Below, in pieces: positions 54,706 through 61,292 of a DNA stretch of 64,000 nt (position 1 is the stretch's first letter; every line of letters starts with the position of its first letter). The notes beneath the pieces were generated by a model, which worked only from the letters and a program-made list of their open reading frames with translations, had not been told where the DNA came from and did not search any database. A program made the translations under genes and the position numbers. The DNA is from Bin34 sp963422415 (GTDB lineage: Bacteria; Chloroflexota; Anaerolineae; Caldilineales; Caldilineaceae): NCBI GenBank assembly GCA_963422415.1, contig OY729430.1, positions 434,001 through 498,000 of the forward strand, read 5' to 3'.

Positions 54706-54949
54706 CCTGCTGCGGAAGAGATCAAGGTCACAGACTGTAGGCCAGATCTCCGAAGCTCTAGCCCTCCGGCCGACTGCCGTCCCCTTCGTAGGGTATCGTA
54801 GAGGCAAAGTATAGATTGTGCAGAAATTGCGTTCTGCTAATTCTTTTGAACATACTCTGAGTGTGCCTAACCTACTCGCAGGGTCCCCGCAAGTTGGTGG
54901 CGTTGAGCTGGGATGCGCGTACTCCTCCATCTGTCCCAGACGGAGGCAC

Positions 54950-55050
54950 CCGGCTGGACCTGACAGGCATTGTCAGCCATGTTCACGACCGCGCAAAGAT
55001 TGCCCACTGGCCAGTCAATGATCCAAGCATTCTGCTGCAACCCGGACTGG
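54950..55050 (+). pseudogene. SnoaL/ester-cyclase-like relic (tentative)
   Basis: One frame reads LTGIVSHVHDRAKIAHWPVN and DPSILLQPGL, which resembles the FxxxDGKIxEHWxVxDxxSLLQQLG C-terminal block of SnoaL-like polyketide cyclases. Only this block is visible. Confidence 0.35.
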
Positions 55051-55127
55051 TATGCAAGAGGTGGGTGAGGCGGATGCATACGAGAAGGACTCCTAAACAA
55101 TATATGTCTATATAGATATGGCAGGCG

Positions 55128-55146
55128 GCACGCCAGGCTGGCGTGC
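55128..55146. repeat. 19-bp palindrome
   Basis: GCACGCCAG-G-CTGGCGTGC is a perfect inverted repeat with 9-bp arms and a 1-bp centre, in the decayed region. Confidence 0.6.
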
Positions 55147-55362
55147 ATATGCATTCCCAAAGAGATCCGGATCCGGCAGGATCGAACTGTACTATGCCGT
55201 AAGCTCTTGATTCTGACTGATCCGATGGCCCGGATCACGCCAGAGCATCGGTATCCAGAGCAGGATTTTGGCTCTGCACAGGGCGTGAAACACGGTAGAC
55301 TCAGATGTCCGCAGCAAAATCGTATGAACTGACTTCAGTCGGGATCAGGCCGGATGCCGCTT

Positions 55363-55380
55363 GGCCTTGGTACCAAGGCC
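55363..55380. repeat. 18-bp perfect palindrome
   Basis: GGCCTTGGTACCAAGGCC is fully self-complementary. It lies in the decayed region with no adjacent gene. Confidence 0.6.
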
Positions 55381-56091
55381 TGCAGGGTACAATGCCAAGC
55401 CAACTGTCTGTTACGTCACGCGTTGAAGGCTATCCTTTCAAAATGTTTCTGACCTAAGACGGCGACAAGGGCACAGAGTTTTTCTGGATGCAGACGACCC
55501 TGCACTTTGAGGGTAAGATCACGTTGGCCATCATCTCATGATGGACCGATCACCGGTTCGTGAGTGTTACGGTGAAAGTTCAAGCCGAGACCAGACAAAG
55601 CCCAAATTCTGTACAGCGGGTTAGCGAGTGTTATATTGAGGATTCGGTTGGAATAGATGTCCGGTACAGTGCGGGCTAGTCTGCAGCCCGCTTGAACATA
55701 GTTAGGTAAGGCTGCCAACGAGTCGGGTACAGGTTTGAACTGGACATTAATGTGCAGCACCTCGACCGCGGCCAGACACTTCCGTTGCAAGAGCAGCGGT
55801 ACGGTAATGGCTGTGACTTGGGCTCTGTCCCGATCGTTGCCACCAAGACAGAGTCCTTGGCATGGCCCTTATTCATGTTTCCCTTATTCTTTGGCACTGT
55901 GCAAGCAGCGGACAGCCATATTTCAAGCCCATCCCTTGCAAAGCAGAGATCTGCCATGTGCATTCCGGCAGAGGAATGACACACCCTGGTGAAAATGCAC
56001 CGTCCAAGTCTGCGGGTGAAACAAGGAACCGTCATAAGGCTTCCTTGATGGCGTCGATTCAGCCAGTGGTTCGTAGCGCAGGGAGTGCCGC

Positions 56092-57666
56092 CTGAAGCGA
56101 TATCTGCTGGTGCTGACCTTTTGCGCCGGGGTCGGATCCTTGGGGCTGGAACTGGCCGCGGCACGCCTGCTTGAACCTTGGCTGGGCAACAGCCAGTTGG
56201 TATGGGCGGCCTTGATTTCGCTGGTGCTGGCCTTTCTGGCCGGTGGGGCTTGGCTGGGAGGCCGGTGGGGCGATCGGCGACCGACCCTGCCGCCTCTGCT
56301 GGGCGCGGCCCTGGCCGCCAGCTTTCTGACGAGTCTTGTCCCTGTACTCGCGCCCGTGGTCCTACGCGCCACGGTGCAGGATTTGTTGGCCTTTGAACCG
56401 GGCCTGCTGCTGGCTGCAAGTCTGGTGGTGGTGACGCTGCTGAGTCTGCCCGTGACGCTGTTGGGGACCGTAACGCCCTGGGCCATCCGCCTGGCCCTCC
56501 CGGCTACGGAGGGTCGGGGTCGGACGGTAGGCCAGTTTTATGCCGCCGCGACCATGGGCAGCATCGTGGGCACGCTGGCTCCCATCCTGTGGCTGATTCC
56601 CGCTTTCGGTACCCGCTGGACGTTCCATGCACTCGCCCTGTTTCTGCTGACAGCGGTCATGGCTGGCCTCCCTTGGCTGCAAGGCCGACGCCGCGCGTTC
56701 GCCCTCCTGGGCCTAGGAGTCTTGCTTTGGTCAGTGGCCTGGCCGCTCTGGACGGACACGGGGGCGGTGCGGGGACTGGGCAACGAAACCGCCGCAGGCC
56801 TTCTGGTGTATGAAGATGAAAGCCGATACAACTACATCGCGGTGCGCCAGCGTGAATCCGAGACCTACCTCAAACTCAATGAAGGCGTGGGCATTCACAG
56901 CGTGCACCATCCAAGCAGTGTCCTGAGTCACGGCATCTGGGATTATTTTCTGCTGGCTCCCTGGTTCGCAGCCCAACCCGTGGATCCGGCCGCCGCCGAG
57001 GTGCTGTTGATCGGCTTGGCCGGAGGTACGGTCAGCTCGCTCTGGTCCGATATTTATGGCCCTGCTGCCATTACCGGCATTGAACTGGATCCCCAGATTC
57101 TGGAAGTGGGATATACCTACCTTGATATGGCTCGGCCCAACCTTTCAGCTGTAGCCGCGGATGGCCGCCGCTGGTTGCAGGCCCAGCCTGCCCACCGCCA
57201 GTGGGACATGATCGGAATTGACGCGTACCGGGTGCCCTACATTCCCTTCCATTTGGCTACAGTGGAGTTTTTCACTCTGATCCACAGCCATCTGACCCCT
57301 GCCGGTGCAGTGGCCATTAATGTAGGCCGCATTCCTGAGGATCAGACACTGGTGGACAGTCTGACGGCAACCATGCAGGCTGTCTTTCCGACGGTGTTCA
57401 TTCTCAACGAGCCTGTCCCGCCCGGCGCCCTGGGCAATGCGCTGGTCATAGGCTTGGTCCAGCCTGCAGACATGGAGGATTACAGACGACACGTACAGAC
57501 CCTTTCTCCTGCCTATCCTCAGGCCTTCCGGGATTTTGCCCAGACCACGCTGGCCCAGGTTTCTGCAGCGCCCGTTGTATCCGGCCTTGTGCCTCTGACT
57601 GATGATCGGGCCCCCATCGCGCGCACCGTGCATCGCACGGTGTGGCGTTTTCTACAGAACCGCTGA
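56092..57666 (+). CDS. membrane-fused spermidine-synthase-like protein
   Basis: The protein of about 524 residues has seven to nine helices at 1-215 (AGVGSLGLELAAARLLEP, then a helix-rich block) and a C-terminal methyltransferase-fold domain: VLLIGLAGGTVSSLWSDIYG, TGIELDPQILEVG and GIDAYRVPYIPFHLATVEFF, the pattern of spermidine synthase. The fused family is widespread and its substrate is unproven. No ATG is in frame: the frame is open from TAG at 56074, with CTG at 56092 (encoding the conserved KRYLLVL) and GTG at 56110 as candidate starts. I used 56092 because a relic upstream preserves the same codons. Confidence 0.82.
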   Translation: MKRYLLVLTFCAGVGSLGLELAAARLLEPWLGNSQLVWAALISLVLAFLAGGAWLGGRWGDRRPTLPPLLGAALAASFLTSLVPVLAPVVLRATVQDLLAFEPGLLLAASLVVVTLLSLPVTLLGTVTPWAIRLALPATEGRGRTVGQFYAAATMGSIVGTLAPILWLIPAFGTRWTFHALALFLLTAVMAGLPWLQGRRRAFALLGLGVLLWSVAWPLWTDTGAVRGLGNETAAGLLVYEDESRYNYIAVRQRESETYLKLNEGVGIHSVHHPSSVLSHGIWDYFLLAPWFAAQPVDPAAAEVLLIGLAGGTVSSLWSDIYGPAAITGIELDPQILEVGYTYLDMARPNLSAVAADGRRWLQAQPAHRQWDMIGIDAYRVPYIPFHLATVEFFTLIHSHLTPAGAVAINVGRIPEDQTLVDSLTATMQAVFPTVFILNEPVPPGALGNALVIGLVQPADMEDYRRHVQTLSPAYPQAFRDFAQTTLAQVSAAPVVSGLVPLTDDRAPIARTVHRTVWRFLQNR

Positions 57667-58536
57667 AGGTTCCCGCAAGGCCGAGACTCGGAATGTATGC
57701 AGAGTCATACGCGCCAAGCCCGGCTTGCAGGCCAGTATCCGGAAGCCTGGCCGACCGCCGTCCACTTGTACATGATGGATCTGATTGCCTGAGACAAGGG
57801 ACGGATGGACACGGGTTGCTGCACGCGTCGGCAGGCGGGGGAATATCGGGATTATCGCTCAAAATCCGCCCAAGGATCATTTCAGAGAATGTCAAGTAGC
57901 TGTGCAAGGAGGACGAGATGCGAGCCAGCCAGACCTCCATATGCAGCGGCGCTGAACCAAGTCGCTGTTCACGCTTTGGACCCTGCCAGTCTGCAAGGCT
58001 GGTGCAGCAAGGTAGACTGGCCGCGGTTCGCATGAGACCTTCGTCTGTACGCTATGGCATCGCGGAGTGGTCCGGACGCCGTTTCAGGACTTGGCGGCGC
58101 CCGCTTGGCGGCAGCTCTCTCGTTCCAGGCGCGACAGTGCGGCCGCAGAACCTGACGGTGTATTGGCTGATGAACGCAGCTTCTCCGTGTCATTCCCAGT
58201 CGGGTGTGGCCGTGGGTCGAAGGTGACCGGCAACGCAGAGGAGAATCGGACCCATATCAGACTGCCTTGGGATTCCCATTCGAACCGGGAGTGCCAGAGC
58301 AAGCTCACATGTGTAGCGATCTCCTTAGTTTCTCAGGTAGGTCTTGTTGCTCCCTGTACTTCTTTCGATTTAGACCGGAGGATGCGGTGCATGTGTCCAT
58401 GCGGCAGAGGTCAAGCATGGCAATTCGATTTTGACCTTGCAGGCGCGCTTTGTCCTGTTGCCGCGGGGTCGGAGGCGCAGAGCAACGCGGCGCTGGGTAC
58501 AATGGTGGCAGAACGAATCGGAGGGAAAGCCAGAAC
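57667..58536. other. intergenic region of about 870 bp
   Basis: No convincing gene. A short plus-strand stretch near 58032-58090 reads MRPSSVRYGIAEWSGRRF, vaguely like the start of some restriction-endonuclease families, but nothing supports it downstream. No promoter was recognised for the next gene. Confidence 0.4.
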
Positions 58537-60849
58537 ATGACGCGACAGCGGGCAGTGTGGAGATATCTGATATTGACACTGTGCTTGGCGATGGGTTTGG
58601 CAGGGCGGCCGGTGTGGGCCGACGAGGGCCAGGTGGCGCAGGGCAGCAGTCGGGTACATCGAGCTACCGACCATACATTGGTGCGCACAGGGGACATGGT
58701 GACGGCGACGCTGCGACTAGGATCTGGACCGCAGCGGTTCACACTGCCCGCAGCGTTCCGCCCGGCGATGCCGGTGATCCGGGAGGCGGAGGTTTGGGAC
58801 GCGCCCGGTCCCGGCGGGACCGGGCCGGGCCGACACCAGATCACGGTATACGTGGAGCGGGACGGCACCGTGCGCTATGTGAATTCGGCTGCGGGGATGG
58901 ACGGGCGTGCCAAGACAACCTTGGCTTGGTCGTTGAGCGGATTTTCACCGCGAGTCTGTGAGCGCAGCCTAGGGGTACAGAAGGCAATTCGGGAGACAAT
59001 GCGCAGGTCTAACGTACTGCCTCCTGCATGTGAAGCCATAACGTGGGCGGATCTGGCTGCCATCCGAACTTTAGGACGCCCGATGCTGGGGCGTTCTCAT
59101 GTAGACGTGCAGCGGCCCTTGGATCTTGTGGGTTTGGTCGGACTGGAATTTGTATCCCTAAGACAGGGCAAGGAGAAGGTAGTGGATATACACTGGCTAG
59201 CCCACACGCCACACCTGACCCGTTTGGAACTATATGGCTCCAGCAATCTGCCGGGGAATTTTCTGGCCCACACGCCACACCTGACCCACTTGGAACTATA
59301 TGGCTCCAGCAATCTGCCGGGGAATTTTCTGGCCCATACGCCACACCTGACCCACTTGGAAATACATGTCTCCAGCAATCTGCCGGGGAATTTTCTGGCC
59401 CACACACCGCACTTGACCCACTTGGGAATGGGTGGCTACTATGCTTTCGATCCAACGGTATCGGTGTCAGACTGGCAACCTTCTCCCACAGCCGACCCGG
59501 GCAGAACTGTCTCCTCGTCTGATGACGGGGACAGGGGACAGGGGGGGCTCTCACCGCCGACCCAAGTGGGGCTGCATCCTCGTCTGACAACGGAATCGGG
59601 AGATTTTCTGGCCTACACGCCGCAGCTGATTCGTTTGAAACTGAGTGGCTACCATGCTTTCGGTCCGACCGTGTCGGATTGGCGGCCTCCTCTCGCCACT
59701 GACCCGGGCAGGATTGCCTCCTCGTCTGACGACGAGGCCAAGGAACTGGCGTCCCGCCCACCGATCCAACCGGGACTGCATCCTCATCTGACGACGGAGC
59801 CGGGGAATGTGCTGGTTCCCCCCCTGCAACCGACACTTTCGAATTTGCATGGAGGCTACTTTCCTCGCAAGCCGACGACGACCTGGCCAGGGGATGTTCT
59901 GAGCTACACGCCGCGGTTGACCCATTTGACTCTGAATGCCTACAATCCGCCGAAGAATTTTCTGATCCATACGCCGCGGTTGACCCATTTGACTCTGTGG
60001 GCTTACGCTCCGCCGGCAGATTTGCTGGCCCATACGCCGCGGCTGACCCATTTGAACCTGCAGACTTACGCTCCGCCGGCAGATTTGCTGGCCCATACGC
60101 CGCGGCTGACCCATTTGAAAATGTCGACTGACAATCTAGCGGCAGATTTGCTGGCTTACATGCCGCGGCTGACCGATGCAGCACTGGATATTTTCGGCAA
60201 TCCGCCTCCGTCGCCGGACTTTTTGGCCTATACGCCACAGCTGACCCATTTGGATCTGCTTGCTCACGCTCTGACGGAGTTGCCGACCAACTTCCTGGCC
60301 TACGCCCCCCGCCTGACCAGTTTGAAACTGTACGCTGACAGTCTAACCAAGCTGCCAGCGGACTTTCTAGTCTATGCTCCTCGCCTGACCAGCGTAACAC
60401 TGCATGCTCCCAATTTGACCGAGTTGCCGACAGACTTTCTAGCCTACGCCCCTCGTCTGACTTGGCTGGGTCTCATCGCCCCCCACCTGACCCCACGGCT
60501 CGTGCCAGACGACCCGCTGTGGACTCTGCTCCGGGAGCATGGCGAGTTTGCAGTCGCCTCGGCCACCGAAATCGACCTGCACGACAGCCCCGGTGGCCTC
60601 GAGATCGTCGGACAGATGCCGCAAGGAACTCAGCTGCAAATCCTGGCCCGGCAAGTGGATGCCTTGGACGGCACCTGGTTGCGGGTGTTTGCGGCCTTCT
60701 ATTCCATCGGTGCCGGCTTTGATGTACCGGACACGTGGGTGCATCAGAACTTCACTGAGCCGGGACTGGACTTTCCGTGCTACTTGAACTCGCTCTATCC
60801 AAGAATATCTTCCCGCGAATGCTATAAGGGCGAGCGTTTTCCTGGCTGA
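58537..60849 (+). CDS. secreted protein with leucine-rich-type repeats and SH3 domain
   Basis: The 770-residue protein has a signal peptide (LILTLCLAMGLAGRPVWADE). Residues about 35-130 form a beta-rich module (VTATLRLG, LPAAFRPAMPVIREAEV, VERDGTVRYV) that also occurs in the next gene. From about 215 to 655 it has tandem 21-22-residue units of the form FLAxTPxLTHLxL, a leucine-rich-repeat variant, interrupted by two Ser/Asp/Pro-rich blocks that are themselves duplicated. The last 100 residues hold an SH3b-like domain (LHDSPGGLEIVGQMPQGTQL, WLRVF). It is probably exposed at the cell surface and binds proteins or glycans. Confidence 0.75.
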   Translation: MTRQRAVWRYLILTLCLAMGLAGRPVWADEGQVAQGSSRVHRATDHTLVRTGDMVTATLRLGSGPQRFTLPAAFRPAMPVIREAEVWDAPGPGGTGPGRHQITVYVERDGTVRYVNSAAGMDGRAKTTLAWSLSGFSPRVCERSLGVQKAIRETMRRSNVLPPACEAITWADLAAIRTLGRPMLGRSHVDVQRPLDLVGLVGLEFVSLRQGKEKVVDIHWLAHTPHLTRLELYGSSNLPGNFLAHTPHLTHLELYGSSNLPGNFLAHTPHLTHLEIHVSSNLPGNFLAHTPHLTHLGMGGYYAFDPTVSVSDWQPSPTADPGRTVSSSDDGDRGQGGLSPPTQVGLHPRLTTESGDFLAYTPQLIRLKLSGYHAFGPTVSDWRPPLATDPGRIASSSDDEAKELASRPPIQPGLHPHLTTEPGNVLVPPLQPTLSNLHGGYFPRKPTTTWPGDVLSYTPRLTHLTLNAYNPPKNFLIHTPRLTHLTLWAYAPPADLLAHTPRLTHLNLQTYAPPADLLAHTPRLTHLKMSTDNLAADLLAYMPRLTDAALDIFGNPPPSPDFLAYTPQLTHLDLLAHALTELPTNFLAYAPRLTSLKLYADSLTKLPADFLVYAPRLTSVTLHAPNLTELPTDFLAYAPRLTWLGLIAPHLTPRLVPDDPLWTLLREHGEFAVASATEIDLHDSPGGLEIVGQMPQGTQLQILARQVDALDGTWLRVFAAFYSIGAGFDVPDTWVHQNFTEPGLDFPCYLNSLYPRISSRECYKGERFPG
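59201..59464 (+). repeat. 66-bp tandem repeat inside the LRR-like gene
   Basis: Units beginning at 59201, 59267, 59333 and 59399 have a constant period of 66 bp (22 residues). The first three are nearly identical at the DNA level (e.g. CCCACACGCCACACCTGACC), which shows recent expansion. Confidence 0.9.
59911..60225 (+). repeat. 63-bp tandem repeat inside the LRR-like gene
   Basis: The core CCGCGGTTGACCCATTTG or CCGCGGCTGACCCATTTG recurs at 59911, 59974, 60037, 60100 and (diverged) 60163, with a period of 63 bp (21 residues). The register differs by one residue from the first tandem block. Confidence 0.9.
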
Positions 60850-61292
60850 TCCGGCAGCGACACCGAAGACGCGCTCGGATACCGGGGCCATGACACAGTC
60901 CGCCTTGTCCCCGTCGCCGCTGCGCACCGATGGTCACAAGAAGGTCGCCTGACAGGTACCAACCAGCTTGGGGGTGAATTGGTGGAGTGACCTGCCCTCC
61001 AATGGGCTCAGCGGACGGGGCGGCCTGCTCATGCCCGCTCCAGATGTGTCAGGTGGGCGATTAGGGCCTGCCAAGCGGAGATTTCCGCCGACCGCGGCTC
61101 AATCAGAGGATCACCGTCTCTCTAGGCGACAGCTGCCCCTGTGCCTCGTCGTGGATCCGACAGGGGCGATAGACCAAGGATACGCGTGAGGTACGCGGCG
61201 GGTATGGTCAGGGCACCCCGCCAGCGGACAGAATAGGGCCATGCACTCCCGCTGGGGAGCCAGACCATCCATCTGTCAGGAGAACCCCTCTT
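60850..61292. other. intergenic region of about 440 bp
   Basis: No gene recognised. An AGGAG ribosome site ends the region at 61278-61284, 9 nt before the next ATG. Confidence 0.4.

Larger units (their letters stand above)
54262..56091. other. 1.8-kb region of decayed DNA
   Basis: No intact gene. It contains a relic of the spermidine-synthase-like gene (54614-54705), a possible SnoaL-like relic (about 54950-55050), two perfect palindromes (55128-55146, 55363-55380), and an unassigned stretch near 55455-55510 in which one frame reads GDKGTEFFWMQTTLHFEGK. The rest has no coding signal. Confidence 0.6.

Noticed and set aside
55455..55510. Possible hydrolase or isomerase fragment (GDKGTEFFWMQTTLHFEGK)
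   Set aside because: It reads like protein but could not be tied to a family, and a stop codon precedes it.
58032..58110. Fragment resembling the start of a restriction endonuclease (YGIAEW-type)
   Set aside because: Only about 15 residues look similar and nothing continues downstream.
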